From positions 25,271 through 89,270 of the forward strand of contig NZ_LHZQ01000218.1 in assembly GCF_001580915.1 (NCBI RefSeq): 64,000 nucleotides of DNA. Direction: 5' to 3'. The first letter of the stretch is position 1. Each line of letters starts with the position of its first letter. Under the pieces are notes generated by a model. That model saw only the letters and a program-made list of their open reading frames with translations, made no database searches and had not been told where the DNA came from. A program made the position numbers and the translations under genes. The DNA is from Acetobacter tropicalis. GTDB lineage: Bacteria; Pseudomonadota; Alphaproteobacteria; Acetobacterales; Acetobacteraceae. Below, piece after piece: positions 26,901 through 35,167 of this stretch.

Positions 26901-28531
26901 AACCGGGTGAAGGCGGGCAGCTTCCCGGCTTCAAGGTGACGCAGCTTATTGCCAAACTGCGCCATGCTACGCCGGGTGTGACGCTGATCTCTCCGCCGCC
27001 GCATCACGATATCTATTCCATCGAGGATCTGGCACAGCTTATCTATGATCTGAAGCAGATCAATCCGGAGGCGACTGTCACCGTCAAGCTGGTGGCGCGG
27101 TCTGGTATTGGCACCATTGCTGCGGGCGTGGCCAAGGCGAAAGCTGATGCCATCCTCATTTCCGGTCATTCCGGCGGCACAGGGGCCAGCCCGCAGACAT
27201 CCGTGAAATATGCGGGCCTGCCGTGGGAACTGGGTCTGGCGGAAGCGCATCAGGTGCTGATGCTCAACCGTCTGCGCCACCGTGTGAAGCTGCGCACGGA
27301 TGGCGGTATCAAGACCGGGCGTGACGTAGTGATTGCTGCCATGCTGGGGGCTGAGGAGTTTGGTATTGGCACGGCCAGCCTTGTGGCCATGGGCTGCATC
27401 ATGGTGCGGCAGTGCCACTTCAACACCTGCCCGGTGGGTGTGTGCTCTCAGGATGAAGAACTGCGCAAGAAGTTTGAAGGCACGCCGGAGAAGGTGATCA
27501 ACCTGTTCTCCTTCATTGCGGAAGATGTGCGCAATATTCTGGCGTCTCTGGGCTTCCGGACCCTGAACGAGGTGATCGGCCGGACCGATCTGCTGCGGCA
27601 GGTCTCCCGTGGTGCGGATTATCTGGATGATCTGGACCTGAACTCTCTGCTCTCTCAGGCAGATCCGGGGCCGTTTGCCCGTTACTGCACGCTGGATGGC
27701 CGGAACGAGGTGCCGGACACGCTGGATGCGCAGATGATCAGTGATGCCAAGCCGCTGTTTGACCACGGGGAGAAAATGCAACTGCACTATAATGTGCAGA
27801 ACACGCAGCGCGCCATTGGCACGCGCATGTCTTCCCTGATTGTGCGGCAGTTTGGCATGAAAACGCTGGCGCCGGGCCACCTTACGGTGCGGTTGCGCGG
27901 GTCTGCCGGGCAGTCTCTGGGGGCGTTTGCGGTGCAGGGCATCAAGCTGGAAGTGCTGGGGGACGCCAACGATTACGTGGGCAAGGGCCTCTCCGGCGCC
28001 ACCATCAGCGTGCGGCCGTCTCCGTCCTCGCTGCTGGTGTGCAACCAGAACGCCATTATCGGCAATACGGTGCTGTATGGCGCCACGGCGGGCGAGCTTT
28101 ACGCCGCAGGTCAGGCCGGTGAGCGCTTTGCCGTGCGTAACTCTGGCGCGGTTGCCGTGATTGAAGGCTGTGGGTCTAACGCCTGTGAATACATGACAGG
28201 CGGCACAGTGGTGATTCTTGGGCCCATTGGTGACAATTTTGGCGCGGGCTTTACCGGCGGCATGGCCTTTGTGCTGGATGATGACAACAGCTTTGAACGC
28301 AAGGTGAATCCGGAGTCTCTGCTCTGGACGCGCGTTGCACAGGGCGAATGGGCAGATAAACTGAAAGCATTGGTGGAACGCCACGTTGAAGAAACGGGCT
28401 CCCCCTACGCCACCATGCTGCTGCACAAGTGGGATGAGGTTCTGCCGCGCTTCTGGCAGATTGTTCCGCAGGATTATGCGCGGATTATCGGCTTTGAGGT
28501 GCCGCAGGAAGCGCAGAAACAGTCTGCCTGA
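23975..28531 (+). CDS. gltB: Glutamate synthase large (alpha) subunit
   Basis: A 1518-residue GltB, which makes two glutamate from glutamine and 2-oxoglutarate. After a propeptide of about 40 residues, the N-terminal nucleophile is the Cys in DSCGVGLIAALDG (class II amidotransferase domain, to about residue 430). A central linker domain follows. The FMN-binding synthase domain includes GHSGGTGASPQTS and the 3Fe-4S motif MVRQCHFNTCPVGVC near residue 1150. The C-terminal beta-helix GXGXG domain ends the protein (NTVLYGATAGELYAAG, MTGGTVVILG). It is co-translated with gltD and full length. A hairpin terminator follows. Confidence 0.98.
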   Translation: MDMDKLPNTGMGESAEAFLEAWDNNVAALEGLYDPADERDSCGVGLIAALDGKSRRDVVEAGIAALSAIWHRGAVDADGKTGDGAGIHVEIPQDFFADAITSTGDQPEDGTIIAVGQVFLPKTDLTAQEQCRQIIETEILAFGYGIYGWRQVPIDTSCIGEKANATRPEIEQIMIRNLPGKAEDAFERDLYVIRRKIEKAAIAAQVDLYICSLSCRSIIYKGMFLAEHLTEFYPDLLDKRFVSRFAIYHQRYSTNTFPTWKLAQPFRRLAHNGEINTISGNVNWMKSHETRLSHPELDPWMEDIKPLVQAGGSDTAILDNVFELLTFSGRDAPAAKALMVPASVGGNSSMKQSHRDMFAYCNAVMEPWDGPAALCATDGRWVIAGLDRSGLRPLRYTVTADGLLIVGSETGMVRVPEANVVKRGRLGPGDVIGVDLQAPKLYGNEELLDLLAARQEFSSWVGRIQKIGSIVRSDVTEPVNYQGEELRRRQLAVGTTLEDLETILQPMVENGTEAIGSMGDDTPLAVLSPRYRGLAHYFRQGFSQVTNPPIDSLRESRVMSLATRLGNLGNILDQSADQCEMLQLPSPVLTSGEYESLRAFCGASGCVIDCTFPVKDGETGLREAIARIRREAEEAVRGGCTHVFLSDENQSPSRAYIPMILATGAVHTHLVRTSLRTFTSLNVRTSTALDVHAIAVTIGVGATTVNPYLAQECIADRHRRGLFGTFSLRECMERYRKAVDKGLLKIMSKMGISIVASYRGGCNFEAVGLSRALTAEFFPGMPSRISGIGLSGIARNVLTFHGEAWDATTLALPVGGLYKMRRSGEQHAFDGTLIHMLQTAVATDSFTIYKRYADAVRAQPPVALRDLLDFREGRTPIPVDEVESITLLRKRLIAPAISLGALSPEAHETLSIAMNRIGAKSDSGEGGEDPARAKPRPNGDNASSAIKQVASGRFGVTAQYLNDCRELEIKVAQGAKPGEGGQLPGFKVTQLIAKLRHATPGVTLISPPPHHDIYSIEDLAQLIYDLKQINPEATVTVKLVARSGIGTIAAGVAKAKADAILISGHSGGTGASPQTSVKYAGLPWELGLAEAHQVLMLNRLRHRVKLRTDGGIKTGRDVVIAAMLGAEEFGIGTASLVAMGCIMVRQCHFNTCPVGVCSQDEELRKKFEGTPEKVINLFSFIAEDVRNILASLGFRTLNEVIGRTDLLRQVSRGADYLDDLDLNSLLSQADPGPFARYCTLDGRNEVPDTLDAQMISDAKPLFDHGEKMQLHYNVQNTQRAIGTRMSSLIVRQFGMKTLAPGHLTVRLRGSAGQSLGAFAVQGIKLEVLGDANDYVGKGLSGATISVRPSPSSLLVCNQNAIIGNTVLYGATAGELYAAGQAGERFAVRNSGAVAVIEGCGSNACEYMTGGTVVILGPIGDNFGAGFTGGMAFVLDDDNSFERKVNPESLLWTRVAQGEWADKLKALVERHVEETGSPYATMLLHKWDEVLPRFWQIVPQDYARIIGFEVPQEAQKQSA

Positions 28532-28566
28532 ACAGGCCGCAAGGCACACTGAACAGGCCAGCCGCA

Positions 28567-28607
28567 AACGGGCGGGGCAGGGGGCGAAAGCCTTCTCCCC
28601 GCCCGTT
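28567..28607 (+). terminator. Terminator-like hairpin after gltB
   Basis: AACGGGCGGGG (28567-28577) and CCCCGCCCGTT (28597-28607) form a perfect 11-bp stem 36 nt after the gltB stop. It is followed by CTGTTTG, so the T tract is weak. Confidence 0.7.
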
Positions 28608-28678
28608 CTGTTTGCAGTGTGATCCGTCTTGCATTCTGTGGGGTCGCGCGTAGCAAAATTGCGCGTTACAGTGGCCCC

Positions 28679-30523
28679 ATGCAACACATGACGCTTCTCC
28701 CCCGTTTTCAGCAGTTTCCGGCTCTGGCCGCTGAAACGGCTGTGTCTTCTCCTGCCTCTGCCGAGGCTCCGGCGCTCCCCCGGTGGGACCTTTCCGCGCT
28801 GTATGCCGGGATGGATGATCCCGCCCTGACGCAGGATCTGGCTACGGCTGAAAAGCAGGCCAAAGCCTTTGCTGCCCGGTATCAGGGCAAGCTGGCAGAT
28901 CTGTCCGGCGCGGATCTGGCCAAGGCCATTGCGGAAGGGGAAGCCATTGAGGAGCTTCTGGGCAAGGCAGGCTCCTACGCCTCCCTGCTGTTTGCCGCCA
29001 ATTCATCCGATGCCGCCATTAGCCGGTTCAGTCAGTCCATCAATGAAAAACTGACCGATATCTCTGCTTATCTGCTGTTCTTCACCTTGGAGTTGAACCG
29101 CATTGAAGATGCGGATCTGGAGCAGAAGTTGCAGGACCCCGCACTGGCGCACTGGAAGCCTTTCCTGCGTGATACGCGCCTGTTCCGCCCGCATCAGCTT
29201 TCTGATGAGGTGGAAAAGGTACTGCTGGAAAAATCCGTTACCGGAGCGCAGTCTTGGTCCCGCCTGTTTGATGAGACCATTGCCGCCTTGCGTGTCACGC
29301 TGGATGGCGAGGAGGTGACGGTTGGCGATGCGCTGAACCGGCTTTCCGATTCTGACCGCGGTGTGCGTGAACGCGCAGGCAAGGCCGTTGGGGCCGTGTT
29401 CGGAGCCAATATTCGCCTGTTTGCGCTGATTACTAACACACTGGCCAAGGATAAGGCTATCTCTGATGGTCTGCGCCATTATGCGCGGCCCACATCCTCC
29501 CGCAATCTTTCCAACATGGTGGAAGACGAGGTGGTGGATGCGCTGGTTTCCGCCGTGCGGCAGGATTACCCGCGTCTGGCGCACCGCTATTACGCGCTGA
29601 AAGCCAAATGGATGGGGCTGGACAAGCTGGAGCATTGGGACCGCAATGCACCGCTGCCCGGCTGTGAAGACCGCAAGATCCCGTGGGACGAAGCCAAGCA
29701 GATTGTGCAGAAAGCCTATGATGGGTTTGACCCGCGCATGGGCAAGGTGATCAACACCTTCCTCACCCATCCGTGGATTGACGTGCCACCTGCACCTGGC
29801 AAGTCACCGGGTGCGTTCGCGCACCCCACCGTGCCGTCCGCGCATCCGTTCATCCTGCTCAACTATCATGGCCGCACGCGGGATGTGATGACGCTTGCGC
29901 ATGAGCTTGGGCATGGCGTGCATCAGGTTCTGGCAGCCAGGCAGGGCTACTTCCTGTCCAACACGCCGCTTACACTGGCTGAAACGGCCAGTGTGTTTGG
30001 TGAAATGCTCACCTTCCAGTCCCTGCTGGATGCGGAGCAGGACCCTGCCCGCAAGCGCACCCTGCTGGCTGGCAAGGTGGAAGATATGCTCAACACCGTG
30101 GTGCGCCAGATTGCGTTCTACGAATTTGAAACCCGCGTGCATGATGAACGCAAGAGCGGTGAACTGCTGCCCGAACGCATTGGCGAGATCTGGCGGCAGG
30201 TGCAGACGGAAAGCCTTGGTCCGGCCTTCAACTTTACCCCGGACTATGATGTGTTCTGGGCGTATATTCCGCACTTCATCCACTCACCGTTCTATGTGTA
30301 TGCCTACGCGTTTGGGGACTGTCTGGTGAACGCCCTGTATGGTGTGTTCACGGATGGCACTCCGGGCTTTCAGGACAAATATATTGCCATGCTGGAAGCC
30401 GGTGGCACGCTGCGCCACAAGGAACTGCTGGCCCCCTTCGGGCTTGATGCGTCCGACCCCAATTTCTGGCGCAAGGGGCTGGATGTGATTTCCGGCTTTA
30501 TTGACCAGTTGGAGCAGGCCTGA
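28679..30523 (+). CDS. pepF: M3-family oligoendopeptidase (PepF-like)
   Basis: A 614-residue zinc metallopeptidase of family M3B. It cleaves short peptides in the cytosol. The zinc motif is LAHELGHGVHQVLA (HExGH, near residue 407) with the downstream glutamate in LAETASVFGEML. The N-terminal helical domain begins with the family pattern PRWDLSALYAGMDDP. The start at 28679 or three codons later (28688) is preferred to 28619, which would add an unusual leader and lies close to the gltB terminator. The gene ends 3 nt before the ABC1 kinase ATG, so the two form an operon. Confidence 0.92.
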   Translation: MQHMTLLPRFQQFPALAAETAVSSPASAEAPALPRWDLSALYAGMDDPALTQDLATAEKQAKAFAARYQGKLADLSGADLAKAIAEGEAIEELLGKAGSYASLLFAANSSDAAISRFSQSINEKLTDISAYLLFFTLELNRIEDADLEQKLQDPALAHWKPFLRDTRLFRPHQLSDEVEKVLLEKSVTGAQSWSRLFDETIAALRVTLDGEEVTVGDALNRLSDSDRGVRERAGKAVGAVFGANIRLFALITNTLAKDKAISDGLRHYARPTSSRNLSNMVEDEVVDALVSAVRQDYPRLAHRYYALKAKWMGLDKLEHWDRNAPLPGCEDRKIPWDEAKQIVQKAYDGFDPRMGKVINTFLTHPWIDVPPAPGKSPGAFAHPTVPSAHPFILLNYHGRTRDVMTLAHELGHGVHQVLAARQGYFLSNTPLTLAETASVFGEMLTFQSLLDAEQDPARKRTLLAGKVEDMLNTVVRQIAFYEFETRVHDERKSGELLPERIGEIWRQVQTESLGPAFNFTPDYDVFWAYIPHFIHSPFYVYAYAFGDCLVNALYGVFTDGTPGFQDKYIAMLEAGGTLRHKELLAPFGLDASDPNFWRKGLDVISGFIDQLEQA

Positions 30524-30526
30524 GCA

Positions 30527-31888
30527 ATGGCAGAACGTGATCTTGATAACAGCGGCATGTTCGGGGAACTGCGCCGCATGGTGCAGACCACGGGCACGGT
30601 AGGCGGCATTGCCGCCCGCATGGCCGGACACAAGATAGGCCTGCGGTCTGGTGGCGCGTCCCACGCGGAAGATCTGAAATCCATGCTGGGGGGGCTGAAA
30701 GGCCCGCTGATGAAGGCGGCCCAGCTTCTGTCCACCATTCCCGGTGCCCTGCCGGAGGAATATGCCAAGGAACTGGCCGAACTTCAGGCCAACGCCCCGC
30801 CCATGGGCTGGAACTTTGTGCGCCGGCGTATGGCAGCGGAACTCGGCCCGGGCTGGGAAAAACATTTCCGCTCCTTCGGGCGGGAAGCTGCGGCGGCTGC
30901 CAGTCTGGGGCAGGTGCATCAGGCCGTGCTGACAGACGGCCGTCGCGTGGCGTGCAAGCTGCAATATCCGGACATGAAAGCCGCCGTGGAGTCTGACCTG
31001 CGGCAGTTCCGTATGGCCATTGGTGTCTACCACCGGCTGGATAACGCCATCCGGCAGGATGATGTGGTGGAGGAACTGGCCGAACGCCTGCGGGAGGAAC
31101 TGGACTACACGCGGGAGGCCGCAAACATGCGGCTGTATCGCGCTATTCTGGCTGACTGCCCGGAGATCACGGTTCCTGCGCCGATTGATGAACTTTCTAC
31201 TCATCGCCTGCTGACCATGGAGTGGGTGAGCGGCCGCAGTCTGAACGCCGCGATTGAAGCCGGACTGACCGAGGAGCAGAAAAAGAAGATTGCCCGCTCC
31301 CTGTTCCGTGCATGGTATCTGCCGCTGTATCAATATGGCGTGGTGCATGGTGACCCCCATATGGGCAACTTCACCCTGCGCGATGATTACGGGCTGAACC
31401 TGCTGGATTTCGGGGCGATCCGTATTTTCCAGCCGTCCTTTATCAAGGGGAACATTGACCTCTACCGGGCCTTGCAGAGTGGCGACAAAGCCATGGCGAC
31501 GGAGGCTTACGCCGCTTGGGGCTTTACGAACCTGACGCCTGAAAAGGTGGACGTACTGAACGAATGGGCGGGCTTCCTGTACGCTCCGCTGATGGACGAC
31601 CGTGAACGGTTCATTCAGGAAGACAGCAACCCTGTGTTCGGGCGCGAAGTGCTGACAAAAGTGCATGAAGGTCTGCAGCGCACGGGCGGCGTTCGCCTGC
31701 CGCGCGAATTTGTGCTGGTGGACCGTTCTGCCGTGGGGCTTGGTTCAGTCTTCATGCGCCTGAAGGTGAAGATGAACTGGTATCAACTGTTCCATGAAAT
31801 CATTGCGGAATTTGATGAGCAGGCTTTGGCTGAACGCCAGAAAGCTGCCGTGGCAGCCGCACGCTTTCCTGAAACGCCGATAACGTAA
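30527..31888 (+). CDS. ABC1/UbiB-family atypical kinase
   Basis: A 453-residue ABC1 (AarF/UbiB/ADCK) protein-kinase-like ATPase, a family linked to ubiquinone synthesis and quinone or lipid handling. Diagnostic features are the KxxQ helix (GPLMKAAQLLSTIPGALP), an Ala-rich loop AAAAASLGQVHQA, the nucleotide lysine in VACKLQYPD, the catalytic VHGDPHMGNF and the metal-binding LLDFGAIR. It lacks the two C-terminal TM helices of classical UbiB. It follows the M3 peptidase by 3 nt. No ubi genes are near, so the exact role is unassigned. Confidence 0.9.
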   Translation: MAERDLDNSGMFGELRRMVQTTGTVGGIAARMAGHKIGLRSGGASHAEDLKSMLGGLKGPLMKAAQLLSTIPGALPEEYAKELAELQANAPPMGWNFVRRRMAAELGPGWEKHFRSFGREAAAAASLGQVHQAVLTDGRRVACKLQYPDMKAAVESDLRQFRMAIGVYHRLDNAIRQDDVVEELAERLREELDYTREAANMRLYRAILADCPEITVPAPIDELSTHRLLTMEWVSGRSLNAAIEAGLTEEQKKKIARSLFRAWYLPLYQYGVVHGDPHMGNFTLRDDYGLNLLDFGAIRIFQPSFIKGNIDLYRALQSGDKAMATEAYAAWGFTNLTPEKVDVLNEWAGFLYAPLMDDRERFIQEDSNPVFGREVLTKVHEGLQRTGGVRLPREFVLVDRSAVGLGSVFMRLKVKMNWYQLFHEIIAEFDEQALAERQKAAVAAARFPETPIT

Positions 31889-31901
31889 CGGGTTATCTGC
31901 C

Positions 31902-31945
31902 GCAGGAGAGACGGCAAAGGCCCGTGCTCTTTCAGTCTCTCCTGC
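31902..31945 (+). terminator. Inverted repeat after the ABC1 gene
   Basis: GCAGGAGAGAC (31902-31912) and GTCTCTCCTGC (31935-31945) form a perfect 11-bp stem with a 22-nt loop, 14 nt after the stop. No T run follows, so termination efficiency is unclear. The rest of the gap to 32133 holds nothing recognised. Confidence 0.55.
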
Positions 31946-32133
31946 CAATCGGGTTCTGCCTTCTTCATGCAGGTTTGTTTGAAGCGTCAGCCAGATCAGC
32001 CGGACTACGTTTCTGGGGGCTGAGTGTGTTGGGCGGGCATCCCAACAACGTTTCATCAAGCCTCCAAATTTTCTGTTTTTCATTCCCCAAAAGCCCGCAG
32101 TAATTTCCAACCATTGAGTTTTTAAACAGACTC

Positions 32134-32712
32134 TTATGGGAGGAAGGGCAGGAATATTGGCTCACCCGTAAAAAGAGGGGGACCATATTTCGGGGTGGAC
32201 TGGGGCGCCCCCATGCGAAAATTGATTCGCTGGTGGTAAGGGTGGCTTACAGGTTTGCCGTGCTGCATTGCCGGGAAGAAAACGGCGTGGCTCATAAAAT
32301 CCAGTCCGGCCTGATTGAAATAAGGGTTGGTCCCTTTTTCAATGTGGCAGCCATGGGCTTTCCCTTTTTCATCAATGTCGCATCCCACTATCGCCATACC
32401 GGTAATGTTCCGTTGCTCCATGAGCGTCGGGTAATAGGGTGGGGGCGTGGCCAGTTTGTTGAGGTGTGGTCCACGGTTATCATCCACAAAGCCATTATAC
32501 TGTGTAGGCGGGGGCGGCGCAGGGTGTGGCTTCGGCTGTGTCATCCCCATCACCAGCACATACAGCCCGCAGCATGCCGTTGCGGCGGTCAGTATCCAGC
32601 TTTTGGCATTGGGGGCCTCTTCCTGCTTTTGTAGCAGTGGGTGCGCGACTGGTTCTACCGGAGGCGGCTGATGTTTTTGAGTTTCATCAGGGTCAGGCGG
32701 GGCAGAAGCCAT
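32134..32712 (-). CDS. TonB-C-like single-TM protein, copy 1
   Basis: A 192-residue protein. A Pro/Gln-rich cytoplasmic start is followed by one TM helix (about residues 38-57, CCGLYVLVMGM), a Pro-rich linker (HPAPPPPTQ) and a C-terminal domain. That domain has the sequence pattern of the TonB C-terminal fold: ITGMAIVGCDIDEKGKAHGCHI, NPYFNQAGLDFMSHAVFFPA and RINFRMG. It would be a short TonB-like energy transducer or a periplasmic binding partner. No exbB/exbD is adjacent. It is clearly paralogous to the gene at 32935, with identical arrangement and the same ending KYGPPLFTGEP/GGP. The ATG at 32712 is the only good start. Confidence 0.75.
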   Translation of the reverse strand: MASAPPDPDETQKHQPPPVEPVAHPLLQKQEEAPNAKSWILTAATACCGLYVLVMGMTQPKPHPAPPPPTQYNGFVDDNRGPHLNKLATPPPYYPTLMEQRNITGMAIVGCDIDEKGKAHGCHIEKGTNPYFNQAGLDFMSHAVFFPAMQHGKPVSHPYHQRINFRMGAPQSTPKYGPPLFTGEPIFLPFLP

Positions 32713-32934
32713 GAAGCAGCCTCATCAGGAGAGCGGAGCAAGAGGACAGGCTACCGGCAGAGGCTACCCCGTTTCAATAAAAAGCGTACAGGACCATCCT
32801 CACGTTTTCTATAGTTCCGTTTTTGCAAAGAGCACTCAAGAAAATCTGTCTGGGGGGCTAGTGGCTCTTTGTTTTCTATGGGCTGCATCTGATTTTTTGT
32901 TTCTTAAATACTCGTGTTTTTCGCAGACCTTTTT
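32713..32934. other. Intergenic region between the TonB-like paralogues
   Basis: A 222-bp AT-rich spacer, presumably holding the promoter of the first TonB-like gene. Each paralogue may therefore be transcribed separately. No gene or clear hairpin was found. Confidence 0.4.
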
Positions 32935-33528
32935 TCACGGAAGATAAGGTAGGAGAGTGGGGCCGCCGGTAAAAAGCGGTGGTCCATATTTGGCGAAGGA
33001 CTGTGCCTGCTCCGGCTTTATGCCGAAAAACAACCGCATACGAAAATGCCGTGTAACCGGTTTGCCGTGCTCCATGGCAGGAAAGAAAACCGCGCGGGCC
33101 ATATACTCCATGCCCGCGCGGTTGAAATAAGGATTGGTGCCCCGTTCTATACGGCAGGCATGGGCCTTGCCATCTTCACCAATATCGCACCCTACAATAC
33201 TGATACCGGAAATACCTTTGTCCCTCATTTCTGGTGGAGTGCGCAGGCGTGGTGTCTCTACTCTGTTCAAGACAGGCTTGTGATTGTCATCCAGAAAGGC
33301 GTAGCTGCCTGATGATGCGGATGTCTGGGTTGGAGACGTATCGGGCTGATGGGCGATACCCATAATCAGCACATAAAGACCACAACAGGCTGCGGCCGCA
33401 CCAACAATCCAGCTTCTGGCATGAGCCGCTTTCTTCTGCTTCTGGGGCCGGGCAGAGAGCACAGGCTGCTCATCCTCCTGCGGAGAACGACCAGGGGAAG
33501 GCGGTGGATCAAAAGGCGCGGGAGCCAT
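32935..33528 (-). CDS. TonB-C-like single-TM protein, copy 2
   Basis: A 197-residue paralogue of the upstream copy. The N terminus is Pro-rich (APFDPPPSPGRSPQED), the single TM helix sits near residues 42-60 (CCGLYVLIMGIA), and the linker is Thr/Ser-rich instead of Pro-rich. The TonB-C-like domain shows ISGISIVGCDIGEDGKAHAC, GTNPYFNRAGMEYMARAVFF and MRLFFGIK. The two conserved Cys in GCDI and AHAC/HGCH occur in both copies and could form a disulfide. Divergence is greatest in the linker. The pair arose by tandem duplication. Confidence 0.75.
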   Translation of the reverse strand: MAPAPFDPPPSPGRSPQEDEQPVLSARPQKQKKAAHARSWIVGAAAACCGLYVLIMGIAHQPDTSPTQTSASSGSYAFLDDNHKPVLNRVETPRLRTPPEMRDKGISGISIVGCDIGEDGKAHACRIERGTNPYFNRAGMEYMARAVFFPAMEHGKPVTRHFRMRLFFGIKPEQAQSFAKYGPPLFTGGPTLLPYLP

Positions 33529-33766
33529 CGACAGGCCTTATGCTGGTAAGATGGACGTGAGACTACAGGAAGAGATCAGTATTTTTCAAATGAAAGCATC
33601 GTGCCACAGGTATACATATATGAGGCTTACAGTTTGAATAAACGGCCGATAAGAGGTGAATAGAAGAGCCATCTCCTCAGTTATCTGCTTCGCGCAACCA
33701 TTATATTCTGGCTATGAGCCCTGAGCCTGTTAAAAGGTTCAGACGCATGAGCGGAGCAGTAGTGGC
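33529..33766. other. AT-rich divergent intergenic region
   Basis: A 238-bp gap between the divergent TonB-like gene and the unknown gene at 33767. It is AT-rich around 33580-33660 and likely contains both promoters. No RNA gene or repeat was recognised. Confidence 0.4.
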
Positions 33767-34615
33767 ATGTTTGATGACTACCTCGTAGGAGACCTCATCC
33801 GCCCCAAAGCGGTGCAGAAACCAAACGCGCCTTACTCCAGATTATATAAACCTTGGTTCCTGAAGCGTAGGCCAGCCTTGGTCCTGAACCGGACTGAGTT
33901 TGGGAAGGACGCTCCGCCAATGGGGATAATCGCCTATCGCCGAGAAAACAGGACCTGGGTTCAAAGCCGTCTCATGAACCTTACATGGTTTGACGTTGTA
34001 GCCCGGCCTGCTGCCAGCCCAATGCTGAATCGCTTCCATCCTTACAAGCCGCCTGCGCAGAGACGGTCCATCAGCATTGGACGGCATAAGAAGTGTGTTG
34101 TCAGCGTGCAGTGGGCGTACGATACATCTACGTGCGATCCTGACCACCCCATCATGTATGCGGCGCTGCCGATGTCGCCTGCCCAACTTGGAGCCTATGT
34201 AAGACACGCTCTGTCAAACTCGTCCTGTCATACGCACATTCGGAACGATAGTTTAGAAGTGCGAAAGGAGTATATCGCCAGCATCCATCAGAAGGCAGGG
34301 GAGAGAAGCGTTACCCTCAAGTCGCAACTGAAAGCCGAGTTCGGCGTGGAAGCAGACAAGGTGCTCAATAGCCACAGTGTCACCAGAATTAGCTCAACCT
34401 TCGATTGCCTTCGTCTCTCCAAGGCCAAGATGATTGACAGGCGTGCGATGGATATCCACGTCGGATATGATGCATCGAACGATGAACTTGGACGCGCCGT
34501 CTTGGAGATGTTCGACCGCCCCCTCCTCAAGCAGGCGGCCTTTGACGCGCAATGGTCGTATCTTGTGCAACTGATGCCCTATCTTGAGCCAGCTATTCTT
34601 GATGCGTGGTTTTGA
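33767..34615 (+). CDS. Unrecognised 282-residue protein
   Basis: No family was recognised. The protein is soluble, without signal peptide or TM helix, and is rich in basic residues (RRPALVLNRTEFG, YRRENRTWVQSR, RRSISIGRHKK). The segment PWFLKRRPALVLNR near residue 30 faintly recalls PemK/MazF-like or SH3-type beta-barrel starts, but this is not enough for a call. The C-terminal half is helical. Codon and base composition look less GC-biased than in the housekeeping genes, consistent with acquisition by transfer. It stands alone between the TonB-like pair and another small unknown gene. Confidence 0.55.
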   Translation: MFDDYLVGDLIRPKAVQKPNAPYSRLYKPWFLKRRPALVLNRTEFGKDAPPMGIIAYRRENRTWVQSRLMNLTWFDVVARPAASPMLNRFHPYKPPAQRRSISIGRHKKCVVSVQWAYDTSTCDPDHPIMYAALPMSPAQLGAYVRHALSNSSCHTHIRNDSLEVRKEYIASIHQKAGERSVTLKSQLKAEFGVEADKVLNSHSVTRISSTFDCLRLSKAKMIDRRAMDIHVGYDASNDELGRAVLEMFDRPLLKQAAFDAQWSYLVQLMPYLEPAILDAWF

Positions 34616-34845
34616 TAACGTTCTTCAGGAAATCTCAGAGTGTCTAATAAAGCCACAGGTTCTTACCTGTCGATACGTTTGCCGGATCGGGTAGTGGGGA
34701 CCGTTCTATCTGATACCAGTCAAGTCACATCAGACCGACGCTGCAACCAGTCCTGAGCCCGGGTGTAGGCGCACGTGAACGGATTGACGTTGATTTTAGA
34801 TCATGATGCCGAGATTGTAGAAGGCATGGAGGGAGTTTTCGCATA
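34616..34845. other. Intergenic region without recognised features
   Basis: A 230-bp stretch between two unknown genes. No hairpin with a T tract, tRNA or repeat is evident. Confidence 0.4.
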
Positions 34846-35088
34846 ATGTCTTATTTGTTCTGGCAACCTGATTGTAAGCCTTCAATAACGCGCCGTACCG
34901 TTCTTACGACCATTTTTGCCTCTTTACTTGCCCCTAAAGTTGTAACCGCAGCTTCTCCAGATCAATCAACGAATTTAATGGATGCTTTCTGGGTCTGTTA
35001 CAATTCAAATCGGGGTGCAGATCTTGAAACGCGGGTCGCAGCCCTGACCAGTTCTTTAGTCTATCTCTTTCCACTGAGGGAAGGATAG
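34846..35088 (+). CDS. Small exported protein with twin-Arg-like signal
   Basis: An 80-residue frame with the signal-like start ITRRTVLTTIFASLLAPKVVTAA (twin arginine, hydrophobic stretch, A-x-A cleavage site). It is followed by a short mature part (SPDQSTNLMDAFWVCYNSN...) ending REG. No family is recognised. It could be a truncated exported protein, since the mature region is only about 45 residues. It lies 79 bp upstream of the Amj-like flippase on the same strand. Confidence 0.45.
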   Translation: MSYLFWQPDCKPSITRRTVLTTIFASLLAPKVVTAASPDQSTNLMDAFWVCYNSNRGADLETRVAALTSSLVYLFPLREG

Positions 35089-35167
35089 CCGCAGCGAGAA
35101 ATCAGCCCGCCATGTTGGAGCAGAAAAACAGGTAGAGTAGATTTCTGTAATGCGTGTATTCTGCGGC

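Noticed and set aside
23921..28687. A 1588-codon open frame on the minus strand opposite gltB
   Set aside because: It mirrors gltB almost exactly, has no family resemblance and is rich in His/Arg/Gly as expected from antisense reading of GC-rich codons. gltB motifs are unambiguous.
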